A DNA stretch of 64,000 nucleotides from NCBI GenBank assembly GCA_963995505.1, contig OZ023198.1:13259141-13323140 (forward strand), read 5' to 3'. A program made the translations under genes and the position numbers. This document shows, piece by piece, positions 11,101-22,582 of the stretch. Positions within the stretch are counted from its first letter, which is position 1; each line of letters begins with the position of its first letter. The notes under the pieces were generated by a model, which saw only the letters and a program-made list of their open reading frames with translations, searched no databases and was not told the DNA's origin. Origin of the DNA: Hypericum androsaemum. Its lineage: Eukaryota > Streptophyta > Magnoliopsida > Malpighiales > Hypericaceae.

Positions 11101-14100
11101 TTGGTAATGACATGCTCAGAGGTGTCTCTGGCGGTCAGAGGAAAAGGGTTACTACTGGTCTCGCTCTCTCTCTCTATATATATACGTGTGTGTGAGGGTG
11201 TGTGTATGCGCGTGCTTGTGTGCAGGTTCATGTGTTTGTATGACTCGATTTTTGGAACTGCATCATGGATGATGCTCCCTATATACTTATGCTCTTGCAT
11301 AATTCTGCTTATTCGTCAATTCGGATTGCTCTGGAATCACAAATGTATTTTCATAAATCCAACTGGCCTGACATTTCAGTCTCACTCGCCAGGTCTAAAC
11401 CTGGTTCATTTCATTGTTGGTCTCTGTGACTGATTCTGTATCTTGATGCTTCTTCAACTGGCTGATGTTAAACTATCAAGCATTAGCTGTTACCAGTATA
11501 ATTATCTCAATTTCTTCAGCATTCTTGTTCTGGTAATGCAGGAGAAATGATAGTTGGACCAAGAAAGACCTTATTCATGGATGAAATATCTACTGGATTG
11601 GATAGTGCGACCACATTTCAAATTGTTAAATGTCTTGGGAATTTCGTTCATGAAATGGACGGAACCATACTAATGGCTCTTCTTCAGCCTGCTCCCGAGA
11701 CATTTGATCTATTTGATGATTTGATTTTATTGTCGGAAGGCTACATGGTGTATCAAGGTCCCCGAGCTGAAGTTCTTGAATTCTTCGAGTCTCTAGGATT
11801 TCGGTTGCCTCCAAGGAAAGGGGTTGCAGATTTTCTGCAAGAGGTACTCTGTTTGAGAAGCTCTTACCTTTTTTCTGCTACACGTTCTTGCTTAACATCC
11901 ATTGTTTCTTTTCAGGTAACCTCTAGAAAGGATCAAGCACAGTACTGGGCTGATCCTTCAAGACCGTACACTTTTATTTCTGTGCCAGAAATGGCCAAGG
12001 CATTCAAGAATTCTAGGTTTGGTAGGTCATTGGAGTCAGCAATTGCTGTTCCTTTTGACAAGTCTAAAAGTCATCCTTTTGCTTTGTCAAAAACCAAATA
12101 TGCCGTATCCAATTGGGAGCTCTTCATAACGTGTGTTGAAAGAGAAGTGAAGTTGATAAGAAGACATAGTTTCCTCTATATTTTCAGGACATGCCAGGTA
12201 TGTCGTCTCCAATATTTTCTTGCTCCGCCTTCGTCTATTAACTAGTAGTTGGAAAATGATGCAATCTCTGTCGCGAACGAATGCTTTTCAGTTCCATTCT
12301 CATCGCCCTTTCCTTTTTCTCGTAAGGTCGCTTTTGTGGGATTTGTGACATGCACGATATTCCTTCGCACAAGACTACATCCTACGAACGAGTCATATGG
12401 GCAACTCTATCAATCTTCCCTTTTTTTCGGACTGGTGCATATGATGTTCAATGGGTTTTCTGAACTGTCTCTGCTGATTTTTCGGCTTCCTGTTTTCTAC
12501 AAGCAAAGAGATAATCTCTTCCACCCTGCTTGGGCATTTTCCCTCGCCAGCTTTATTCTGCGCGTACCTTATTCTATTATCGAAGCCATTGTCTGGTCCC
12601 TGGTTGTATACTACCCTGTTGGTTTGGCGCCTTCCGCTTCAAGGTATCTCCAATCTGATATTAGCAACCACCATATAAGTGGTTTGCTTCTGTCTTCATT
12701 GATTTAGTATTATCTTTCAGGTTCTTCCGCTTCATGCTTTTACTTCTAGCGATGCACCAGATGGCACTAGGCCTCTTTAAATGCATGGGTGCTCTTGCAC
12801 GTGATATGGTGATCGCTAATACATTCGGATCAGCCGCTCTCTTAATAGTATTCTTGATGGGTGGATTTATTGTGCCTAAAGGTAGCTTCTTGAACTGCTT
12901 TTGTTGCCAGTTCTAATAGGATACACCAATTAAAAGTGGTTCTACTTCTTCCGTTCAGCACATATTAAGAAATGGTGGGCTTGGGCTTATTGGGTGTCAC
13001 CATTATCCTACGGACAACGTGCAATTTCAGTCAATGAATTCGGTGCTGAAAGGTGGGACAAGGTATGCTTGTTCCTGTTATTACATACACTTCTTTGAAG
13101 TTCTCCTTTTGGTACATGTGTTGACAGTTAAATGTTCGGAACATTTTTTTCCAGCCATCTGCTATCGGAAATGGGACAATAGGGCAAAATATTTTGCTAC
13201 AAGCAAGTCTGCCAATGGATGACAACTGGTATTGGCTTGGAGTTGTAGTTCTACTGGTTTATGCCGTTCTTTTCAATATTTTTGTGACATTTGCGCTGGC
13301 CTACCTTAACCGTAAGTTCGAATGGACCTGAGCAAAATGTTACTTATCTTTGATCCATCTGTTTATGGATCATGATGCTTTTTATGTTGTTTACTGGCAG
13401 CCCTTAGGAAGGCTCAGGCATTGGCAATGGATGACGGATCAGAAGAAAAATCTTCTGGTATTGGCCTATTCTGTTCACTTTATTAGGGTTTCATGCCTTG
13501 ATCACTTACTTGATGATAACAATTTGTAAATCCTTGCATATCGTGCAATGAAGCTGCTCGTCCGGATGTTTCTCCCGTAAACAAAAAGAAGGGAATGATA
13601 CTTCCGTTTCAACCATTAACCATGACTTTCCACGATGTCAACTACTTTGTTGATATGCCTCCGGTGTGTGTGTATCCTTTCTGCCCTTTCGTATTCTTGC
13701 TTATGCATTTGATATGTACTGTTTCTAGATGGCTATTTGAATCTTTCAGGAAATGACAAAACAAGGCATACCAGAAAAGAGGTTGCAGCTCTTATGTGGT
13801 GTCAGCGGTGTATTCTCGCCTGGCGTGCTTACTGCATTAGTTGGGTCGAGCGGGGCAGGAAAGACTACGTTGATGGATGTCCTTGCTGGTAGGAAAACTG
13901 GTGGCTATATAGAAGGGGACATCAAGATATCTGGCTACCCAAAAGAGCAACGCACATTTGCCAGAATATCCGGATATGTTGAGCAAAATGATATACATTC
14001 TCCTCAGGTTACAGTTGAAGAGTCTCTCTGGTTTTCCGCTTCACTGCGGCTTCCAAGAGAAATTACCCAAGAGCAAAAAAAAGTAAGCCGAGTACCAATT

Positions 14101-17100
14101 GGAAATGAACGGCAGTTGACATGCAATTTTTACTTGATACCCTAACTGTGTCTTTAAATCTACTGCAGGAATTTGTAGAACAAGTTATGCAACTAGTAGA
14201 ACTGGATTCTTTAAGGCAAGCTTTGGTTGGTTTGCCAGGTAGCTCTGGATTATCAACAGAGCAGAGGAAAAGATTAACAATAGCCGTAGAGCTTGTTGCA
14301 AATCCTTCCATTATTTTTATGGATGAACCTACGTCTGGTCTTGATGCTCGAGCTGCAGCCATTGTCATGAGAACAGTGCGGAATACTGTCGATACAGGAA
14401 GAACGGTAGTCTGCACAATTCACCAACCAAGCATTGACATTTTTGAAGCCTTTGATGAGGTATGATTCACTTTTACATTAGAGGTATTATATGGAAAATG
14501 CTGCGAAAGGTACATGTGGTTTTGTTTTTATAAAAAGGCTGGAATTCTTTTGTGCAGTTACTTCTAATGAAACGTGGGGGCCGAGTTATATACGGAGGAA
14601 AGCTTGGTGGTCAGTCTCAGACTTTGATTGACTATTTTCAGGTAACAAGGCCAGAGTGCAAAAAAACTCAACTGCTCTACTCCAAATCACTAGGGCAATC
14701 AAAGCCCTTGTGATTTGGCTCCAACTACCATATTCGTGAATCTGGTTGGGTGTGAGCAGCATGTGTCATTGTTTTGAAGATTTAGTGGGTATTTTACATG
14801 CTAAGCTGCTAAGCTTACCTTGCCATGGTCTTGATTTCTGAAGTAACTTGAGCAAGCAGATTCAGAACCATTACCTGGAAAAGGATATACAGAGGTCAAA
14901 TGATTCTTTTCTGCAATCGTCATTGTGATTAATTTCGTTTTACAGGGATACGAAGGAGTCCCCCGGTTTCCTGATAATTACAATCCAGCAACTTGGATGC
15001 TTGAAGTTACCACAGCCACCTTTGAAGAGAAAATAGGACAAGACTTTGCTGATTTGTACAAAAAATCTGAGCAGTATAGGTAATAACCAATTTTTTTGTG
15101 AACTCATTTGAACTATGAGAACTCATTTGAACTATGAGAACTTGATAGAGTGCTGGTCGATGTATAAACATTTGTTAGCATACTTAGGTCTTTGTCTGGT
15201 ATCTTTTTTGCAGGGGGGTGGAAGCTCTCATTCGCCAGTTCAGTGTACCGCCTCCCGGTTCACAGCCATTATCTTTTTCTACCACGTTCGCACAAAGTGT
15301 GGTAACTCAGTTCAAGGTCTGCCTGTGGAAACAAAATCTTGTATACTGGAGGAGTCCACAATACAACACTGTGAGGTTATCCTTTACCACAATTGCAGCT
15401 CTGCTCATTGGCTCGGTATTCTGGGACATTGGTTCCAAGAGGTATAATTTCATAGTAGATCCTTTACTAGAGAGAATTGTGAAAAGTTCCAATTCGAAGG
15501 ATTAAGTTGCTTTTGTTGACCAATAAGAAAAACTGTGAGGTTATATCCTTTCTTACAGCGAGTTGCCAGTTGGTGATTAGTTTATATACTTTATCTGACT
15601 GCTCATTCAAATACTTTCTTCCTGCTGCATTTATTAGTTTACTAAACCTTAAATGCTCCATTCACTTGCAACTCATTGCCAGTTCTGTCTTGAAACAACA
15701 TTGTCATATAACCATATTGCATACATATTGGTTCCAACTATTAGGAATAGTTACATCTTTCTCCAACGCTATTTCCTACACCCGGCTTCCTCGTTCCAGG
15801 AAGCCCTTTTTGTTTTCATCAACAAACAGAGGAAATGTCAAGAAAGTTGCTTTGGATTTTCACTTTAACTCACTGCTCTTTTTAGTTTATTTCATACCTT
15901 TTTCCAAAACAGTTTCAGTAAATCAACCTGACTTGATGCATTTTTGAATTGTAGGGATTCCGCCCAAGCATTATTTATGGTTATGGGGGCTCTTTACTCT
16001 TCATGCATGTTTCTTGGTGTTAGTAATGCTTCAACAGTACAGCCAATAGTTTCAATTGAAAGGACAGTTTTCTATAGGGAGCGAGCTGCTGGAATGTATG
16101 CTCCATTCTCCTATGCTGCAGCACAGGTACGAATCGGAGAGTATTGGCTAAATTTCTTGAGATCGATCCCAAGTTTCTGAAACTATACCTCACCGTGATT
16201 CTTTGTTTTTATCTGTAGGGACTTGTGGAGCTTCCATATCTACTTGTGCAAACCGTATTGTATGGTGTCATCACATATTTCATGATAAACTTTGAAAGGA
16301 ACGCCAGTAAGATTTTTCATTTTCTGATTTTTTTTTCCTTCGTTGGAATGTGGTTATTCGCCCTTTCTTTTGGGTAAAGAAAAATTATCTACTCGATCAG
16401 TCTAGTGCCTAGGACTTTATGCACAAAAGCTGTTGCTAAGTTCCCTTCTGTTGCCTGTGCACCTAAGTTGCAAGTCCCGAAATATTTCTTTTTGTTCGTA
16501 ATAGGCACAACAAAATCTGAATTGTAATGGAAAATTTGGATGAATACAGTTCAGAATCACTGAATAGAACTGAACTCGATGATCGAACAGTAATATTGTA
16601 TGCCAAAAGCACCATGGATCTCTTGCAAGAATGCTGTTTGAAGCTGATACTTGTAGTGATATAGTACAAAGATGATCTATTCCCGCTGCATTATCAATGG
16701 AAATTTTATCAACGGTCTAATTACTTACATGAGCATTTGCCTTACCCTGCAGGGAAATTTTTTCTCTATCTGGTGTTCATGTTCCTTACCTTCGCCTATT
16801 TTACTACTTATGGCATGATGGCTGTCGGTCTCACACCTTCCCAACATATGGCTGCTGTTGTCTCTTCTGCATTTTACTCTTTGTGGAATCTCCTGTCAGG
16901 CTTTCTGATCCCGAAACCGGTCAGTCAAAACTATATCACTTCTTGTTCTTTAGATGAACAACCATAGCAACACCGGCTTATACACCAATTCTTGGCTCAC
17001 AATGATCATCATTTTAAAGATTGGTTGGGCTAAAGATGGTCACCATAATAGTACATCTGATGATTAAAGATTTATTGTTGCAGAACATTCCCGGATGGTG

Positions 17101-17350
17101 GATTTGGTTCTACTACATCTGCCCGATTGCTTGGACTCTCCGAGGTGTTATTACTTCTCAGCTTGGTGATGTTGAAACTGTGATCGTATCGCCAACATTC
17201 ACGGGCACAGTCAAAGAGTACCTGGATCACCACTTTGGCTTTGGTCCCAACATGATCGGTGTCTCAGCATCCGTGCTGCTACTTTTTATTGCTCTCTTTT
17301 TCGGCTGTTTCGCCGCCTCCTTAAAGTTCCTCAACTTCCAAAAGAGATGA
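8128..17350 (+). CDS. ABCG31: Full-size ABCG (PDR-type) transporter, ABCG31/PDR3 orthologue
   Basis: Twenty-four exons, first 8128-8468 and last 17084-17350; others start at 8978, 9226, 9979, 10354, 10857, 11013, 11542, 11916, 12327, 12721, 12959, 13155, 13401, 13554, 13750, 14169, 14558, 14946, 15214, 15955, 16219 and 16753. They sum to 4,269 nt (1,422 aa) with all phases matching. Order is NBD1-TMD1-NBD2-TMD2, the reverse topology of PDR proteins. NBD1: Walker [10 protein letters not shown] at about 187, signature VSGGQRKR at about 328, Walker [15 protein letters not shown]2: Walker [10 protein letters not shown] at about 867, LSTEQRKR, Walker [12 protein letters not shown]. The N-terminus [12 protein letters not shown] is characteristic of ABCG31, which in Arabidopsis exports ABA from endosperm and contributes to pollen coat. 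Both catalytic cassettes look intact; plasma-membrane location is inferred from family. Confidence 0.95.
9487..9797 (+). promoter_or_regulatory. Promoter-like block inside ABCG31 intron 3
   Basis: Intron 3 (9309-9978) holds five TGGGCY/GGCCCA motifs (9487, 9495, 9518, 9531, 9551), then TATATAAAAAA at 9574-9584, then a pyrimidine-rich GC-balanced stretch and a 45-codon open frame from ATG 9660 to TAG 9797. This is the layout of a plant housekeeping promoter with leader. It may be a captured 5' gene end or an internal promoter. Whether it is active cannot be told from sequence. Confidence 0.4.
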
Positions 17351-17862
17351 TCAGCAAACAAAACTGCAGATATGTTCATCGGTTTGCCAGAAGATAGCGA
17401 ACAAGAGAATGCTTCCCGGTTAGACGTCGGTCATGGTCCAGCAAGAAGGGTGGCATTAACTATCATCATCATTCATGAGGCACGACCTTCAAACTATAGC
17501 TATCGCTCCAGGCTTCCTCTGCTGCTATTAGATTAGATATGGCCCGTGATTTCACGTCTTCAGATATATTTATACCTATATAGAATCTAGTATTTTTGAC
17601 ACGAACTAGTTTTTGTATCGAAACTATACTGGGTTGACCTATATGGATTTGAGCCGGATTAGATCACAAAAGTGCATTTGAATAGAGTAAAAAGTTCTAC
17701 AATGATACCAAGACAAGATCTGCAAAACAATTAAGGGTCAGTGCCCATTTTTGTGCGTCTACAATGGTAAATCATGTTTTCCTAGAAGTCCACCTAGATG
17801 GCAAATGGACATAGCCTAACTAGAAAAGGAAATGTGTGGCAGGCTGAAGCTTGTTTAGATTC
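17351..17862. other. Tail-to-tail spacer between ABCG31 and the PRISE gene
   Basis: Both genes end into this 512-base spacer, so it should hold two 3' UTRs and their poly(A) signals. No other feature was found. Confidence 0.6.
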
Positions 17863-18981
17863 TCAAGGAACCAGCTTCTCATCTCGCATTGTGTCGATGC
17901 AATACATGACTGACTCTAGAGTCTCACATCTCGTGGTGAAGCCGAGGTGGTCGGCTTTCGCCCTGGAACCGAGCAGCTTCACCGGACATCGGAACAAGGC
18001 ATCCAAGAAGTCCCAGTTGGCCAGATCGCGGACTTCTGTCTGGAGCAATCCGTGCTTCATCACAATCTCTTGCCACACTTGCTCCTTGTTGCTCATTGCT
18101 TTTGTGTACAAGAAGTCCTCCTGATGCATAACCAATGGCAGTTCGACTTCGAGTTTTTCCGCAATGGAGGGCCAGATATTCTTCCATGCGAAGCTCGGAC
18201 CGTTGATGGCATTGAATGCTTGGCCATCAGTGGAAGCAATCTTCTCGTTTGTAGCAGACCAAATGTGCTGATCTGCAACCATCCGTGCATCGGAACCATC
18301 AATGACAGCCTCATCCCAGCATTTCCTGTTCCCTCCGAACACGAAAGGGAGCGCCAAATGCTTGCAGATGGCTGCATAGACACACAGGCTGCCCATCACA
18401 TTGTACGGAGTCCTAACCGAAATTCCCGTCAGCAGACCAGGCCTTATCACAGACCAAGCCACTCTGCCTGCCAGTCTGTCCTTGAGGCAGTCCTCAAGTG
18501 CATAATAGAAGTTCCTGTCCTGAGGACCCCGCACCCTCTCGCACTCCTCGTTGTACAGGCAAGCCTCGTTCGTGTCGAACGGGCCGCTCAGCGACACATA
18601 GTGCTTCATCCCGGTCTGGAGGGAGACGTGCCTCAGGGCATTGGCTCTCGAGACAATAACATCCAATGCATTGCACAGCATTTCCCTGTTCTGCTCGCAA
18701 CATTCCTCGGTGTCCAACGGATGATCGCTTGCCCATGTAAGCCAAAACACGTGAGTTGCCTCTTGCAGTGCTGACAGCTTCCTGCTGGCTTCCCGACGGT
18801 TTAGTAAGTCACAAGAGATGAAATGGTAGCTCGGACTCCGGATCGGACTAATGGCTTCCGGCCTTCTGGCCACACCGTAAACCTTCCATTTCGGGTTCAA
18901 GATGAGCCTCCTGGCCAGCTCCCTACCCACCAGCCCTGTAACCCCAAATATCACAGCAACATTGCTGCAACCATCTTCCAT
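17863..18981 (-). CDS. PRISE / progesterone 5-beta-reductase-like (VEP1-like) short-chain reductase
   Basis: Intronless, 372 aa. The frame opens further upstream, but the first ATG is at 18981, giving [19 protein letters not shown]. Gly13, Gly16 and Gly19 form the GxxGxxG dinucleotide-binding loop. The PRISE catalytic signatures are present: QTGMKHY (Lys126) and NFYYALED (Tyr159/160). Family members are cytosolic NADPH-dependent 1,4-enone reductases acting on steroids, iridoid precursors and small enones; the true substrate cannot be read from sequence. Length is close to the usual 385-390 aa, and the short N-terminus is normal for this group. It is convergent with ABCG31. Family assignment is secure; a specific enzyme name is not. 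Confidence 0.88.
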   Translation of the reverse strand: MEDGCSNVAVIFGVTGLVGRELARRLILNPKWKVYGVARRPEAISPIRSPSYHFISCDLLNRREASRKLSALQEATHVFWLTWASDHPLDTEECCEQNREMLCNALDVIVSRANALRHVSLQTGMKHYVSLSGPFDTNEACLYNEECERVRGPQDRNFYYALEDCLKDRLAGRVAWSVIRPGLLTGISVRTPYNVMGSLCVYAAICKHLALPFVFGGNRKCWDEAVIDGSDARMVADQHIWSATNEKIASTDGQAFNAINGPSFAWKNIWPSIAEKLEVELPLVMHQEDFLYTKAMSNKEQVWQEIVMKHGLLQTEVRDLANWDFLDALFRCPVKLLGSRAKADHLGFTTRCETLESVMYCIDTMRDEKLVP

Positions 18982-20130
18982 TCCTCTGTCTGATACACTT
19001 GTTGCTGCTGCTGCCAATGCACAAACCAAACTAGCCTAGCTACTTCGTGTCCGGATACCGGGTGGTTTCGACCGAAAAGAACTAGCCTAGCCCTGTTGTG
19101 ACTTTGAGTTTTTTGGCAACTGTTACATATAGATTGATGGAAACAAGTTGTGCAATTCTTTTGTCAGAAATATACCTGGCAATGCTTCGGCAAGTAGTTG
19201 CTTAAATATATGTAGTCAATAATGGATTATAATATGCTGTTGCTTCTTAGATGAACAGTCAAAAGCAAGGACACTTTTTGCGCCATCTTTTAATGGGGTT
19301 CACTATTTTTTAGAAATTATATCGTACTATCAAAATAATTAACTAATTTATATTCGAGTTAATTATTTAAAATATTTCTCAAATTCAAGAAAAATAATTA
19401 AATTAAATTAGAACCACTCCATATACTAATTGTGTAATGGTAAGAGTGGTTTATTATTTTGATGCCAAAAATATACTTTTCAAGTTACTTTTATTTAACC
19501 TTCGAAAAATGACTCTATTTGTTGTATGTGATTTTTTTGTTATACAAATTGCTATACAGATACTATTATTTTGACTAATTCATATTTGAGTTAGGTGAGA
19601 TCTTTTCTTTTAACAAGTATCTAATATTTGTTGTGTTTTTAAATACTCGAACTCGAAATATTTTAACCAAATTAGAATAACGCTTTCACTAGTTGATATA
19701 AGTATTTGTTGGTTGCAGTACTATTTTTGTCATTTTCCACAAATGCACAGTTGCGGCGTCAAAGTCAAAACTCATAGAATACTTCGCCTCCCCGGCAGAT
19801 TTAGACATTAGCCGTTAAAATGCCGGCGTGGGGTTGGCCGGCTCTTTGGCTTTGTGTTTGTCCAGAGGCAGGCAAACCAGAACTCGAGGGGATTCCCAGG
19901 AACATTGTCGTGTTAATCGTGTGTCATGTCATCTTACCACAATAGATTAAGCCACTGAGAAGTGTTACTTAAGAATAATCGCATGGACGAACAAACATGT
20001 ATATTAATTGGCAAATAACTTAATTCGATTTCGAATCGATTCATCAGAAACGTATTATTGTTAAATGTTATGAAATTTTTGTCATTTTTCAAAGATTTTA
20101 CTGACTCGAATTTGAATTAGTCAATTATAA
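18982..20130. other. AT-rich intergenic stretch
   Basis: Upstream of the PRISE gene; AT-rich with no credible coding frame. Promoter elements of the minus-strand gene should lie in the first few hundred bases but none is distinctive. Confidence 0.5.
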
Positions 20131-20392
20131 TGTCCCGTGATCTGACCGACTGTTTCCACAGATCAACACAGGTCTTTTCCAGCGTGTTTTGTCCTCATTT
20201 GTATGCATCCCGAAAAACTTTCCAGGAGGTCACCCATCCTGATCCTACTCCCGGCCAAACGTGTTTAACCTTGGAGTTCTCTCAGGATGTGTGCCGGAAA
20301 AGAATGTGCACCTTGTTGGTATGGATAGTATCAATCAAATCACTTAAAATATTTCACATAGTACATATCATTTACGGAATCATATCAATACA
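20131..20392 (-). mobile_element. Cassandra-like TRIM LTR carrying a 5S rRNA-derived segment
   Basis: From about 20201 to 20328 the minus strand reads as a degenerate 5S rRNA. AGGAGGTCACCCATCCTGA on the plus strand is the reverse complement of the conserved 5S tract that includes GGATGGGTGACCTCCT, and AACCTTGGAGTTCTC matches the reverse complement of the 5S GAACTCCGAAGTT region. Cassandra elements are known terminal-repeat retrotransposons in miniature whose LTRs embed 5S sequence. The outer ends are estimates: TGTCCCGTGA on the left and ATACA on the right; no clean target duplication was found. A lone LTR fragment is the simplest reading. Confidence 0.65.
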
Positions 20393-22582
20393 GTAAACCA
20401 AATAAATTGCATGTGGTATAAAAAAATAAATAAATTAATTTAATTAATATCATGTTTTGAATTGATTTGCTTCATAAATCAAGGTCGTAGCTATTGCCAA
20501 TACATAGGAGTGATCCAGAACCAGGTCTAGATTGTCCCTCAAAAGAACCAGGTCTATATTCAGAAGTAGGACCCCAACCTTAGATTATACAAGTTTTTCA
20601 CGTACAGAATTGGACCTAGATATTTTAGATGTAGCTCACGATCCAGATCTTACCTGATTCAAATATTTTGTGAAATTCATATAATTTAGTAACATAATTC
20701 AGAAAATTACAAAAGGTTCAAATACTACAATTTATTATATAAACAGTAAAGATAAATGCAAACAAGACAAGGTTGAGAGTATATTTTATTTTTCTTTAAA
20801 AAAAAGTACAAATCATTTCAAACTCATGCAAATCTTATAGAATCACACCATATTTAAAATTCTAAACCCTCTCTTACAAAGTTCAAAACAATTCTTCAAA
20901 ACAAGTTGGTTGCGAAAAGGACAAAAAGCTAAACTCTTGAAAAAATTTAGTATACATATATACATATACATACATATATACATATATATATATATACATA
21001 CATACATATATACATATATATACATACATACATACATATATACATATATATATACATACATATATACACATGGGTTTAATAGGATCCAACTAGAATTTGG
21101 GTCTGGTTATGAGTCTATTGCCTGGATCCAAAAAATGATCCAAATTCTAAATCTATAGTAAAGATATCAAGATCAATAAAATTCGTAAGAGTATAGTTCA
21201 AGTGAGCGTCTGCTGAAAATTCAATTTATATAGATGAATAATCACGAAGGAAAAAAAAGTTATCATAGACTAAAATTTTATAAAATTGATCGACTATGTG
21301 TGTCTTTTACCCGATAATATGGTTGCAAGACTTCCCTATTTATGAACTTAATATAACAAGTGATTCTTACTTGGACAAAAGTTTGTATTATGATATTATC
21401 AACACACATAACAACTCAAAGTCAACTCCTCGAATTCAGTCCAGTGCATGCGGCGAATCCACTATTTTAAATTTCTGTACTTCCAAAGCACAGCACAAAG
21501 CCACAAGGATGCATGTATCATGCGGTACATATAATGTAAACCATCCATGAATTTGCCAACTGTTTTGTTTGTTAGAAATCGCGTAATTTGGCTGATTATT
21601 TTAGATTTGAGTCAAATATAGTTTTTGAATGACGATAAAGTTCTTTTAATACTACTGTATTTACGAGGACTCGAACTCAAAATTTCTTGATTATAATAGA
21701 ATAACTTCATTGTCAATTGATTAAGTAATTTGTCGGTTGAATTTGCAACTTTGGGCTCCTGTTTTTGTATGTTCTAGTGCAAGTTGGTGATATACAAGAA
21801 TACAAGTTCCCCTATTTGATTGTCAACATTTGACTTGCAACCTTTTTTGGTTCATGGGTGTGTATATATATATATATATATATGTATGTATATGTATATT
21901 ACATGCATTGGGCTTTTCAATAATCCTTGAACATATTAAGAAACATCAAATTGCATTGGGCTAGAGAACTTGAGTTTGGATTCTAAGATTAGGGATCAAA
22001 TCTTGGACGAATAAAAGAATTCAACTTGTAAAAAAACTGCATTGGCTCACTTAGTTTGCCATCAAATTGAGAGACACCAAATTAATCGGGTCATCACTTA
22101 TACTAAAGTCATTCGTGGTTAATAATACATCTACTTATAAAAAAATTGCGAAGACGAAAATCATGAACTCAGAAGAAGTACAAACTTCTGATATTGCTTC
22201 AAGCTTAAAATTGGAGACAATATCTTATTTCCATGAGCTGTACAGAAAACATGGTCTAGTTGGTCCATGCAAGGACCCGCAATTGGATACAAATTTCTTA
22301 CATGATCCTCCATCGCCAAATCCAGTGGTGTAAATTGCAGATGCCCTGTTCAGAATTCAAGCATATGCAGGCCAAGACGCAAATAATCCATTGAATTGCT
22401 TGCCTATTGAGATGTCTCCATTGACTTCATCTACCATACAGAATTAAGCAAAAGTTATAATTTATAAGTAAAAATGACCCGAGTTTGGTACCGTGTCGCA
22501 GTCAGACTGCATTTTTTTTTTAACATTGGTTGTTGGTAGATAGACAAATGATATAATCCAAGTATTTTTCTTTTTGTATGGT
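20393..22582. other. AT-rich intergenic stretch 3' of the CAX gene
   Basis: Contains the simple repeats listed separately. A plus-strand 88-codon frame at 22067-22333 has non-repetitive composition but no recognisable domain. Nothing else can be supported. Confidence 0.5.
20949..21071. repeat. TACATA/ATAC microsatellite
   Basis: About 120 bases built from TACATA and ATACAT units, reading as Ile/Tyr/Thr-rich nonsense in all frames. A separate short (TA)n tract lies at 21862-21885. Confidence 0.9.

Noticed and set aside
17947..18774. A 275-codon frame opposite the PRISE gene
   Set aside because: Shadow of the real minus-strand gene, which carries catalytic motifs.
20201..20328. A functional 5S rRNA gene
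   Set aside because: Too many substitutions, diverged ends and no array; LTR-embedded 5S is more likely.
20130..20396. An 88-codon plus-strand protein
   Set aside because: It overlaps the reverse-oriented 5S-like segment; the non-coding reading explains the sequence better.
20843..21158. Ile/Tyr-rich frames resembling membrane peptides
   Set aside because: Translation of a TACATA microsatellite.
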